From: Brachypterus glaber
Taxonomy: Eukaryota; Arthropoda; Insecta; Coleoptera; Kateretidae
Direction of reading: 5' to 3'
NCBI GenBank assembly: GCA_958510825.1
Contig: OY294049.1
Coordinates: forward strand, 35,616,774-35,680,773
Length of the DNA: 64,000 bases
Shown here: positions 52,742 through 63,347 of the stretch, piece after piece
Layout: every line of letters starts with the position of its first letter
Numbering within the stretch: position 1 is the first letter of the stretch
Program-made: the position numbers and the translations under genes
The notes under the pieces: generated by a model
Told to the model about the DNA's origin: nothing
Database searches by the model: none
The model's input: only the letters and a program-made list of their open reading frames with translations

Positions 52742-52800
52742 AAAAATTGTGCGGCCTAAAGGATAGACACTGTAAAATGAAAACTGCGTGGCAAAGGAGC
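52742..52800. repeat. Inverted partner of the 51725-51860 repeat
   Basis: AAAAATTGTGCGGCC followed by AAAATGAAAACTGCGTGGC. Confidence 0.5.
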
Positions 52801-52871
52801 ATGTTCTGCACTCCCCCGGGCTCCACGTGGGGCACATCCTCCGCAGTTAGTAGCCGTTGTCCGCCACTTAC

Positions 52872-52925
52872 CGCCTGCTGCTGCCTCTTGTGCTCCCGAC
52901 TTGAGAAATTGATGATGTCATCCAT
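52872..52925 (-). CDS. Candidate first coding exon of an unknown host gene
   Basis: On the minus strand an ATG at 52925 opens a frame of 18 codons, MDDIINFSSREHKRQQQA, that ends precisely (phase 0) at a consensus splice donor GCG|GTAAGT (52871-52866). An in-frame stop lies 21 bases upstream of the ATG. The 150-bp surrounding is the most GC-rich, codon-like patch in the window, which is unusual for this AT-rich intergenic text. The frame also runs on for 48 codons if unspliced, but that part overlaps a dispersed repeat. I do not recognise the protein, and no second exon was found. It may be chance. Confidence 0.2.
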
Positions 52926-53174
52926 GTGACGGACGTCTAATTTTTACCTTCTCTATTTTACTATCTTAATTTGTCATTCATACTGCCCCGACAGTTAACA
53001 GCCATGTAGGTGGAACTCTTTTTAGCCAATAAACAAAGATTAATGAGCGTTTTCCTTTCCAGGGTTTTGAAAATGTTACTATACGTATTTTGAATCAAAT
53101 TTTCTTATCCTGAGACCGTATATTTAAATAAGAAAGCAACGAAAAGTTACTTGGAAAAGGGGACAGATACCCCT

Positions 53175-53972
53175 CAGGAAACCATATGATATCCCCGACG
53201 TACTATCGACGTCAGTTTTAGGTCATGTTAGTGATGTCATACATACGACGCATATCAGACGTCGACAAGACTCCAGTTTTAGGTCAAATCTTGACGTTAT
53301 CAAAATTGTACGTCGCCGGGACGTCAATTTATTGCTGAGGCTATAGGTGGCGCCACATATTGTTTTCTACCACTAAAAAAAATTTTAAATTTTATATATT
53401 AATTAAAGATTGATAACTTTATAAAGCCTTTTTCTGGAATTACAGGGGTGTTCTATGGAATTATGTAAACTGAACAGTACTGTTCAGTCGCTATAGTGAC
53501 TATAGTTGGCCTGCTAATTTGATGTAAATCATCGGATTAGTATGGATTTTCTATGCCTTTCTTATTCCTTTCACTAGACAAGAGCAGATATGTGGAGGGA
53601 GCAATGGCAAAAAAAATCTATTAAATCCTGCCATAGGATATTATATTATAATATTGCCTTCTCTAAAATTAACCCATTAACCCAGCCTTCTGTGCTAATT
53701 TTCTCATGGGCAAAATCCTAGTTTCCTCTTTCATATTATATATAACTATTAATTGGAGAGATATGCAATATTAAACACGTTATCCTAACGTCATATTTCT
53801 GACGTTATCCTAACGTCATATTTCTGACGTTATTATAACGTCAGTAATGTTACGTCCCTAGGCTGTGACTTATACACGTCACTGGGACGACAGCAAGACG
53901 TCATAATATGACGTCATGTAGTTCAGTTAGTGCCCAATAATTGAAGTCTAAAAGAAGTATTTTGGTTTCCTG
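53175..53972. mobile_element. About 0.8-kb element with ACGTC arrays at both ends
   Basis: Short inverted termini CAGGAAACCA (53175-53184) and TGGTTTCCTG (53963-53972). The left 170 bp contain at least six GACGT/ACGTC boxes and the right 180 bp at least ten. The interior holds a family X hairpin. No coding region. Exact ends and target duplication are uncertain. Confidence 0.5.
53627..53727. mobile_element. Short palindromic MITE, family X, copy 2 (nested)
   Basis: AATATTGCCTTCTCTAAAAT and AATTTTCTCATGGGCAAAAT are the diverged arms of the hairpin at 1975-2115. Confidence 0.5.
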
Positions 53973-54098
53973 GGCCTCTACCCGGAGAACAAGTATTCTT
54001 GAAGAAGACAATTTAGAAATAATTATAAAAGGAATAGCTAAGCAAATTGATTGAATACAGATCTGTTAGTCAGCAGTTGCCTTAGATTTTTGATATAT

Positions 54099-54219
54099 TC
54101 TTCTTCTTCTTCTTCTTCTTCTTCTTCTTCTTCTTCTTCTTCTTCTTCTTCTTCTTCTTCTTCTTCTTCTTCTTCTTCTTCTTCTTCTTCTTCTTCTTCT
54201 TCTTCTTCTTCTTCTTCTT
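54099..54219. repeat. (TTC)n / (GAA)n microsatellite, 121 bp
   Basis: About 40 uninterrupted TTC units. The poly-Ser and poly-Glu open frames over it are artefacts. Confidence 0.97.
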
Positions 54220-55179
54220 TAATTTTTGGCATCGCAATTAAGCATTTCTGCCAGTCTGTTCTTTCCTTTTTTTACTAACTAAAAGTCATTTTTTAATGTA
54301 TTGTCTGATTAAGATACTACTTGTGCACTACTACACTACTATTCACTTTTTAGAAGTCTATAACTTGCACTACATTAGTCATTATTTTGGGTTCAGGATT
54401 TAATTTAAAGCAGGGTACAACTATAGGGATTTGTTAATGTTTCTTAAAAATCGGGATATAACGTTAGCTATTTCTTGGGTTGGGTTTGCCATAATTGTTT
54501 GGAGATTTTTGATATATCAGGGACTTTTTTTTCAGCCTAGTTTAGTTAATCCATAGAAGAATAACAAAGTTCTATTTGTAGAATATATTGTGTCAATTCA
54601 AAAACATACATTTCTTAAGTATGCAGTTATTAAAGGATATAAGAAAGTCAAAGAAGTTTAAAAAAGATCCGAACCTGAAATTGCTAACACAAAAAATAAC
54701 AAAGCAACAAATTTGCATACCACCAGTTTAAAAAGAAAGAACGCATAAACACAAATGTTTAATGCAGCATGTCGTCCAAAAAAAAAATCTCAAGCGTATT
54801 ACAAACAAAAATTAAGTTGTTACCGATTGAAAAAATACGTTCTGGTTAAACCCACGCTGTTATCAATTTATCCTGCTTATTTACATATATTATAATGTTT
54901 TAATGCATTAAAACATACCGTGGAAAGAATTATTTGGACTGTTAATAGGTACAACTGTTAGTAATTCGGTGTAATGATAAAGTTCGACAAGTGACATGTT
55001 GTGCCTTGTCGATAAACTGGAGTTGATACTGGCTAATCCCTCGTTATTACTTATCAGGAAGAGGTGTCGAATCTACATTACACTTGTAAACAAAAGCGCT
55101 TTGAACAAACGGTTATTGATTACACAGATCTGCGTAATGAAGAGCATTAAAAATCAAGTTATGGAACTAAGTTTTGCTT
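54220..55179. other. AT-rich non-coding stretch
   Basis: No gene or repeat recognised. Confidence 0.4.
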
Positions 55180-55640
55180 TCCCATTTTGAAAATTTTCAA
55201 AATTTCGGGAAAGACTTGTATTCGTGCAAAAATTTTCAATTTTTTTTTGTGTATTTTTACGTTTCATGACTTTTTTGTCGATATAAATCAATTTGGAGAA
55301 AAAAAAATTGTGGATCGATCGGTCGGTCGATCGTTCTGTCCGGGAATCCTTGTATCCACGATAACTTAAGAATGCTTTAAGTTAGCGACTTGAAATTTGG
55401 CATTCAGGTATGTTACCAAAAGTTCTCGCTTGGGATTGTTTTTGGTGACATTGGGGGCAAGGGGGGCAAATGGGAAAAACATTTTTTACAAAAAATTGAG
55501 TATTGCTATATAAGGTTTTTAAGGTTGCTGAAATTGAATCTGATAATAAAAAAAAATTGTAACTCCACCCCCTGAGGGGCGGGGGGTTGTTTTCGTGAAA
55601 ATTGGTATATTTTTAAGGTTGCTAAAGTGAATCTGATAAT
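55180..55640 (-). mobile_element. Dispersed repeat family G, copy 2 (inverted)
   Basis: Reverse complement of 22490-22976. It carries CTTGTATTCGTGCAAAAATT, a GGATCGATCGGTCGGTCGAT block, TTGTATCCACGATAACTTAA and GTATGTTACCAAAAGTTCTC, then G-rich text. Confidence 0.6.
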
Positions 55641-56375
55641 AAAAAATCTATTTTAGGAGTGGAGGTGAAAAATGGGAAAGATCTTTTACAGTATTTTTTT
55701 ACTTCATTTCAATAATTTTTCTCAAAGAATCGCGAACCTGATCAAAAAGTTATTTTTTTTGAGCGGCAAAAAAGACTTCAAGCATAGTCGATTTCAAAAA
55801 TTATAACGGTTTAAATATATTATTAAACAATTACAAATTATACATAAAAATGTCGTTTGGACATGTTTCCTCTTTCACGAATAAAAAGGAACTCTTTGGT
55901 TTACTAAGTTTCAATAAATGTCAAATATTTGTTCTTTGACAAAGGTTCTTTTGAACTACCAAAAAGTTTTCTATTTATTTTTTGCACTTTGAAGAAATGT
56001 TTTATCCGGAGAAAAAATATATATTTTAAAACATTATTTAGTTCTCAGAAGGCATTTTAAAACAAGGTACTTCAAGGCAAAAGTGAACCGTTATACACCT
56101 ATAAAAATACGAAATATGTCTATAGCAGACCTGTGTTATTAAACAAAGTAAAACTTGATAAATATGTAATCACGGCTATCCTGATTGACATGCTGATTGA
56201 CAGGGCGAAGTAGCAGTGTTGTGGCGCCCTCTGGTCATGTTTGTCCAAGTAATGGAAAGGCAAACACCGGCACATATGCACCCGTCATCGAAGAATTGTT
56301 GATAGACAAATACCATTTAATAGACTATATGTGGGTTATTCTTCTATTTTTGGGGGTTTGAATTAATTTTCAATA
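55641..56375. other. Non-coding stretch
   Basis: AT-rich. A GC-richer patch at 56180-56290 has no recognisable feature. Confidence 0.4.
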
Positions 56376-56807
56376 CAGTGGAAACTTAATAACTCGAACC
56401 TCCATAACTCGAAATCTTCCATTTTACTGATGTTCCCCGCATATTTTCAATTGTAACAATGTATTTTTCCCTCTCTAACTTGAATTTCTCCATAATTCGA
56501 AACCAGTCACCCCCACATTTTCTATTCTTCAATGTATTCCCACCTATCTAACTCGAAAATTCTATAACTCGAAAATATCGAAACCACAGTAACACAGTAT
56601 TTTCTATAACTCGAATTTTCGGGCAGCATAAAATAAAGTTTGTCGTCACTGGGTCTATCTTCCCGCGCGATCGCTCAGAATCGTCAAATTTCTTCTTCTA
56701 CGTCGTTTACTGTGTGTGTTTTTAAGAGAATGCCCAATGCTTTGCTCATAATCTCTCTCGAACTGATTTCGCGGTCCCTTGAGTTTCGAGTTATGGAGTT
56801 TCCACTG
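56376..56807. mobile_element. pogo/Tigger-like MITE (432 bp) with TAACTCGAA boxes
   Basis: Ends CAGTGGAAACTTAATAACTC and, inward from the right, CAGTGGAAACTCCATAACTC, flanked by TA on both sides (56374-56375 and 56808-56809). CAGTGG(A/T) ends with a TA duplication are typical of pogo-group elements. Seven or more copies of (A/C)TAACTCGAA or close variants lie in the left 260 bp. No transposase frame. Confidence 0.75.
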
Positions 56808-57293
56808 TATTAGAAAACAAATTAAATGGTACCTGGTAAAATATTCATCATTATCGTATATTTTACCAGGTAAATAAAAAATATTATTAATTATAATTAT
56901 TGTGGACGATTAAATGGTAGTAAAATTTAAAGTAATGACGATTCATGATAATAATTTATGCACCAATGACAAAGAAATACTTAATAATACCTAAAATTCA
57001 TGGTAATGACAAAAAAGCCCAAACATTCACGAAAAAAAAGCTATAGTAGGTATACCACATTACCGGTAATGTCAAAAATTCATGCAGACTAATATTTAAT
57101 TTTTTTTTCTAGCTACGATAATGATTCCAAACCTATAGTAACAATATTTTATGTGTTACTGTTAATGTGTTTCAACTTTTTTTTTAATATACCTACCTAA
57201 TGAATTAAGTTAATAACGATTTGAGTCAAAGATCTATACAAGAGAAGGATAACGAAATTGCCCTTAATGGAAAAATGACCCATATACACCCAT
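56808..57293. other. AT-rich non-coding stretch
   Basis: GTAAAATATTCATCATTATC and TTACCAGGTAAAT strings form weak inverted repeats near 56830-56875. No gene. Confidence 0.4.
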
Positions 57294-57322
57294 ATAGATA
57301 GATAGATAGATAGATAGATAGA
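57294..57322. repeat. (TAGA)n tail of the LINE
   Basis: Seven TAGA units, forming the 3' tail in minus orientation. Confidence 0.85.
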
Positions 57323-58434
57323 TTCTTTATTGTCTTTAAGCTATTATAAAAATAGATAGACTCGTCACATAGGTAGTATATATACTATATATACATATAA
57401 ATAAATAATACAAAAAAAAGCAGGTAAAAAACATAAATAGAAAAAATACATAAACACTAAAAAAGAAACAAAAACATGAATTAAAAGTAACATAAATAAT
57501 ATAACACGAATAAAAAAATGAATATTTATAACTCAAACAAGGGTAGCTACATGCTCCTCAAATTCACCTAATGAATAAAATGTATTCGAGGTCAGCAATT
57601 TTTTTACCTCCATTTTAAACAGGTTTAGTGATTTAGCATCTTTAACATAACTGGGCAATTTGTTATAGTAACTAAGAGCTGCGTAATGAGGTGACTTTTT
57701 GTACATACACAACTTGAATCTTTTCAGTCTAAACAGGTGTCGATCACTTGTAGGATAATCATGTAAGTCACCATTGGTTAAAAAAGCAGATTTATTTTGA
57801 AAGACAAAGACAAATAATTTATACAAATATATTGACGTTACAGTTAAAATACAATTATTTTTAAAAACTTCTCGACAAGAATCCCTAAACCCTAAATTAA
57901 AAATTATTCTAATCAGTCTTTTTTGCAGTACAAGTACTCTATCAATATCACAGGATTGTCCCCACACTATAATATTGTAGGATATTATAGAGTGAACATT
58001 GGCATAATATACACTTAACAACGTTTTACGGTCCAATGAATTTTTAAGCCTATTAATTAAAAAAACTTGTCTATTAAGTCTAGAACATATACTGTCTATG
58101 TGATGGGACCAAGTGAAATGTTTATCAATGACTATACCAAGGAAATTTGTTTTATTTTGAGGAACAAACACAGTATTGTTTATGCTAAAGCTGGAATTAG
58201 AAAACACTTTTCGGTGATGTCCGAACTCAATAAAAACCGTTTTATCATGATTTAAAATCAACTTATTTTTATAACACCAATCATTAAACGCCTTGATAAC
58301 TAAATTAACTTTTTTAATTAAGTTTTCTTTATTTAAATCTATAATTACAATTGTCGTGTCATCCGCGTACATAAAAATCTTGCCATCTAAAATAAAATAA
58401 GGAAGGTCGTTAACAAATAGTAGGAAAAGCAATA
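57294..58434 (-). pseudogene. 5'-truncated Jockey-like LINE: reverse transcriptase C-terminal half
   Basis: The minus frame 58432-57533 (299 codons) starts within the reverse transcriptase: LFLLFVNDLP, then the YADDTTIV catalytic box, then FLGIVIDKHFTWSHHI and the thumb region (LLSVYYANVHSIISYNIIVW). It ends with a conserved C-terminal tail (YYNKLPSYVKDAKSLNLFK). This is the usual order for Jockey/CR1-type non-LTR elements. The frame is intact to its stop. Upstream fingers, endonuclease and ORF1 are missing, so it is a dead-on-arrival truncated copy. The 3' end is AATAAAGAATCTA followed by a (TCTA)n tail at 57322-57294. Confidence 0.88.
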
Positions 58435-59707
58435 TATATATATATCGTGAACATATTAATTGCTTTTTTCTAATAAAACTACTATTACACTCGTTTTATT
58501 TTTCTGTGTTTATTTGTTTTTTCAGGCATACTTCATCATGTACAGAAATTAAAAGTATTTTCAAATAAACTGCTTTAAAAATATCTTATTGATTCAATAA
58601 AAAATAAAATTATTTTCATTTAAAATTCAAACTACTAAGCTGGGGTATTTTTAATTCTATATTATTTATAGTTTTAGTTTTTTTATGCAATTGAACAGTC
58701 CACTAAAATTTTGAAACCGAGTATTTAACATTCCATCAATCAGTTTTTTTTCCAATTGCCTTCGTCAGCAGCCCGACACCGGGCAGTCTACCAATATGAC
58801 TCTGTACGATGATTGGAAAAATTGACTGAATATTTTATAATTTCGATTAAAATTTAAAAACCCTGTCCTTATCCGTATGTTATGTTAGTACAACACATAT
58901 TTAACCTTTGTTATTAATTGTAATTTTTACAATTTAAAATATTTAATTTAATGACAAACATTATGGTTTTCTCTTTATCATCATGGCTCTACATTTATGT
59001 TTTTATTTGAATACTGAGAACAAGTTAATTAGTCACAACAAAATACCGTAATTTAATTAAATTTAAGAAACACACAAACCCATTAACATTAATTAAATTT
59101 TCTTAAAATAGAGATATATCCAGAGAAAAATTATTTAAAAATAACAGTTATAATAGGCCAAGGCAGAGTGGACTAGTCTACTAAATGGGTACTAGCTAGT
59201 ACCTATTTCACGGAAAGAAATTAGTGGGCTCTGCGCTATACATTATAAGATATTTGGTAACAGTGGCAAATTATAGTGATTTAAGCTATAGATTATAAGT
59301 GACACAATCACTAATAATATTAAAAATAAATTGGAAACGATTATATATATTACAGACACGATTATATTTATTACAGGCACTATTATAAATTTACAGAAAT
59401 TTTATTATATTATAAAAATTATTAACACGGACAATAATTAAATCTATTTAAGCTATAAATGCCATACTATTTGTTATATTTTATTATTCACTAAACAATT
59501 AAAGTATTTCATATAATTTTTTACACTGATTGCCATAATTGTAAGAGAAAGCCTTGTATTTATATAATAAGCGATTATAATTTGCTTGGTATGTGTGTTA
59601 TAGCGCTCCTAGATATAATTTTTTTTTTCCGTGTTTTAGTACCTACTAAACGTCTCTTTACTATTATTGAGTAAAATCTTAAAAAAAGGAAAAATGAATG
59701 TGTTAAT
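58435..59707. other. AT-rich non-coding stretch
   Basis: Nothing recognised. A GC-richer patch CAGCAGCCCGACACCGGGCA near 58768 forms a small hairpin. Confidence 0.4.
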
Positions 59708-59882
59708 TATACTGGAAATTCAATAAAACCTGCAGTGACTCATACCTTTGCTGCTTTTGTATAAAGGGTCCGCCTTTACGAAGCTTCGACGAAATTACGC
59801 GAGTCCGGAACTGGTATGATCTTCGCCTTTTACCACACATTCACAACTGAGTCACTGCAGGTTTTATTGAATTTCCAGTATA
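59708..59882. mobile_element. 175-bp MITE with perfect 35-bp inverted arms
   Basis: TATACTGGAAATTCAATAAA continues to ACCTGCAGTGACTCA, and the exact complement ends the element. The 105-bp core has no palindromy. TA flanks fit a Tc1/mariner-type duplication (TA-TACTGG). Confidence 0.8.
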
Positions 59883-61509
59883 GGCACGCCATGAAAAAAA
59901 ATCCGAGTTTTTTATGAAACCTATTCATTGGGGGTGTTTGGTGTCTCTGAACCCAAATCGGATGTCAACATTTTAACAATTTTAAAAATTGTAGATATTT
60001 TTGCAAACAGTTGTACGGAGGGGAGGGGTTCGGGTCGCTGAGACTGATTCTGGAGTTATAAAATTCAAAATGACATATTCAGTATAGCGGACGTAATTTT
60101 AAAAATTATAACTATTTTGTATAAATCTAATATCCCTTTATAAAAATAATTAAAGCACAGAAAAACGCTTATTCGAATATCTATTAAAATGTCATTTTTA
60201 TTTTTTTAAATACCTAATGGTTTTCAAAATATATCAGCCTAACGTTTTTGGAATAAAAAAAATATGCCATCCTATTTTACAATTTTCAGCTGCAATATTG
60301 TCATTATTTTGACAGATTTAGGTTAAGTATGTGTAATATTACCGATTTCATGCAAAAAAAACATTTATGAAACTTGTTCTCTTCATTTGTTATTAATTTT
60401 AAGTTAAAACTGAAAATTTCACCTTAAATTTGTGGATATTAATCAAATAATAGGGTCTTTAAACCACTGATCCTTTTTTCACCACCTTCCCCTACGTAGT
60501 TTAATGACACGTTCTACATCCATAAGTCACCATTGCTGTTCATTACGGTGACCACGTAGCAAGAGCGGAATGGCTGACGACCTCCGACCCGGAGACCCCA
60601 TTCCAGATCACCATCTCGGTCCTAAATGGCCGTCATACGTCTTGAGTAGTGAAATTTCGTCACTCGGAGTTTTTACATAATATCTAAAATATGTCATTTA
60701 GAAATAAGCTGATTACATACATGTAAAAGTTGGAAAATCAATTATTGTTAACTTCTAATATCTAAAAAGTTTAAAACATCACATATCCATCCAATCGTCT
60801 GGAACTGTCTTGTGACTAACTTTACTTCATTCACAGAAAAAATAGTTTTAAGTACTTAATTTTTTAAAATAACATTAGATACACATTTAAAATGCAATAT
60901 GTTCGTAAAATATATTAAATTTACAACCATTTAGCTGTCAATTCTAAAAGATCACTCATAAGTGCTGCCACCGCCGCTAATTTAACGAAGTAAATACATA
61001 ACGTTATTTTTATACTTTTTTAGACAAATTCACAATTATTAAGCGAACCAAGGACTAAACGAATATGTAAAATTCAGACGGGAGAAAAACACTCGTCGAA
61101 AATTTTCACCAGCTCTTCGACTACTAGGTCCGCAGTCCGTCATTCTGAACTAAATGACAGCCATTAGATGGGAACTTTCTTCTAGCATCATTTGTCAACC
61201 CTTTTGCCGAGGATTTCCTCTGAAAGAAATTTAGATTTTTAACATTGATATCCGACTATTATTATGGAAAAAAGGCAGATAGGAAAGAACTATTTACCAT
61301 TATAATAATAACACTATTAGAAGGTTTAAGAGTCTAAAATTAATAAATAGGTGGTTGATTATATAGAATATTTTTTGACACACAAGAAAGGTAAGTTCCA
61401 AATTTTCAACCACTTATAATACTTAACTTTTTTACCAGTTTGAAAGTGATCTACTTAATTACTAGATACGTATGTAAGCTTAAAAATTATTATTATTATT
61501 TGAAGAGTC
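59883..61509. other. Non-coding stretch with a GC-rich patch
   Basis: A roughly 170-bp GC-rich patch at 60480-60650 (CATTACGGTGACCACGTAGC, GACGACCTCCGACCCGGAG) has no open frame of useful length and no tRNA-like boxes; its nature is unknown. The rest is AT-rich. Confidence 0.4.
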
Positions 61510-61760
61510 TTCCTTATGAAAACTTATAATATCTATAAAATCTAATGAAATCTTATGAAATCTCATGTAACTTGAGGACTCTAAATAAAACTTCATCAGT
61601 AATTATAACTGACATATTTAAAAAGAATGAATTATTGAGAGAAAACATAGAGTTTTCTTCAGCACATCTGGATTTCCAAACATAGGTACCACATGAAACC
61701 TGATGAAAGTTCGTGAGAAACCAAACTATTTTTAACAGATTTTTTTGTAGAGATAGTTAT
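61510..61760. repeat. Segmental duplication, left copy
   Basis: Degenerate AT(A/G)AAATCT(C/T)AT units (61530-61565), then AGCACATCTGGATTTCC at 61661 and a CAGATTTTTTTGTAGAG block. The same order recurs at 62190-62480. Confidence 0.6.
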
Positions 61761-62189
61761 ATGTAACCATCAGTTTTTGTAATTTTTAGTTTTCGCTCAT
61801 GCCAATTATTAATTTTCCGAGTATGCATTAAAAATTAATTATTAGGTAAGTAAGTATTATATCATTTAAAGATCATATTTATTATGAAAGCTTTCTAAAT
61901 AGTTTAGCTTTAGAAACATGAAAATTCACTTAATCTTAAATATTTAATTTGCAATTAGGCATATCTACAATCTTTTGAAATATTTTAATTATTACTAGTA
62001 GAAGAGTAATTTAGAAGTTCCTGTTAAGAAAAAAGCACCAGAGAAAACTAGATTGGTAAGTTATGTATGTTAATTTCTCATATTTTTTCTTTTATATTTA
62101 TATTTTCTATAAAAAATTCTGATACACATATCAAAATTCACCAAATCTTACAAATGTTCATATTGAAATTCCAAAACCGCATAAAATAT

Positions 62190-62480
62190 TATAAAAACTT
62201 ACGAAATCGTGTAAAATCTCATGAAATCCTATAAAATCTCATATATATATTTATTCAGTTTTTAAATGGTAAAGTGACTTATGGGCTACCCTGTAGTTAT
62301 AACTTGATGAAAAAAAGTTCAGAAAGAATTTACAAATTTACAGTACGATGTAGATATTTTTATGAGAAAACATATCAGCACATCTGGATTTCCGGATACA
62401 GGCACCAAATAAAATCTGATAACAGTTTGTGGGACAGTAATTTCATTAGATTTTTTTTTTATAGAGGGCAATTTCTAGAT
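62190..62480. repeat. Segmental duplication, right copy
   Basis: TGTAAAATCTCATGAAATCC units (62208-62240), then AGCACATCTGGATTTCC at 62377 and a TAGATTTTTTTTTTATAGAG block. Offset from the left copy is about 680-716 bp. Confidence 0.6.
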
Positions 62481-63039
62481 GAGGAACATTTTTTAAAAGA
62501 ACCAAAATTATTTTCTCACCCCAATATTATATAAAATAATGATTCTTTCCTTTATTAATACATAAAATATCTTTATGAAATAACCACCTACGTTCTTTAT
62601 TTTATTTTATTTTATTTTAAAAATATTCTTAAAATAATCGAATGGAGTATAAATTAAAACACGTGCTTAAGCAATTTTTACTTCATTTGAATTGAATCTA
62701 AATATTTTAAACATATAATTTTGGCTTACTAAAGTATAGTATATTCTATAACTAGTATGAAATAGACAATATTCCGCGCGAGCGGAAAGTTTGTTATACG
62801 AGCCGGTAGGTGAGTATAACCGTCCCGCGAGCACGGAATGACTATACCATACGTGTTGTAGACTATACTTTTTCTTGGTCTGCAAATATGAAACACTGTA
62901 TGGCTTTAAACAAGGTCAAAAACAATGTTTTTTTGTGACACGACATTGTAAATGCAACAAAACATATTTTTAAATAAAGCTATTAATGTTATTTAATAAT
63001 TTTATCAAATCAGTAGTTAAAAAAGATTTTTACTTAATT

Positions 63040-63052
63040 TTAGCACATATTT
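63040..63052. repeat. Target site duplication of SINE, left (13 bp)
   Basis: TTAGCACATATTT, repeated exactly at 63335-63347. Confidence 0.9.
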
Positions 63053-63334
63053 GTTTGTTTTATTGTTTTACTGTTTAACGTCGTTTTTCGCTGCTATGGC
63101 CTAATTGACGGGACCGCCATCTTTACGTGACCTCCGAAGCACGGTCCTCAACAGAACTCGCATCCACCCTGAAATGTGTTTACAGTTTCACCTGCAACCC
63201 ACATTACAGTTAGTCATCGTAGTTCCATCTACCGACTATTTACATCACTATACATCCATGCTCTATGTGGGGCTCGAACCCACAACCCCAGGATCCGTAA
63301 TCAAACCCGCTACCATTGCGCTACTGGGGTCGGC
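63053..63334 (-). mobile_element. tRNA-derived SINE, family different from A
   Basis: On the minus strand the head GCCGACCCCAGTAGCGCAAT begins at 63334. It contains an A box TAGCGCAATGG (63323 to 63313) and a B box GGTTCGAGCCC (63280 to 63270), 32 bases apart as in tRNA genes. A unique body follows, with a tail of CGACGTTAAACAGTAAAACA and AATAAAACAAAC. It is flanked by a perfect 13-bp duplication and sits inside family C. The head could fold as a tRNA, but the long body and duplication show it is a SINE. Confidence 0.9.
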
Positions 63335-63347
63335 TTAGCACATATTT
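63335..63347. repeat. Target site duplication of SINE, right (13 bp)
   Basis: Second exact copy of TTAGCACATATTT. Confidence 0.9.

Noticed and set aside
54038..54278. Open frames of poly-Glu and poly-Ser
   Set aside because: Artefacts of the 121-bp (TTC)n tract.
63262..63334. tRNA gene
   Set aside because: A and B boxes are present, but they form the head of a SINE with a long body, A-rich tail and 13-bp duplication.
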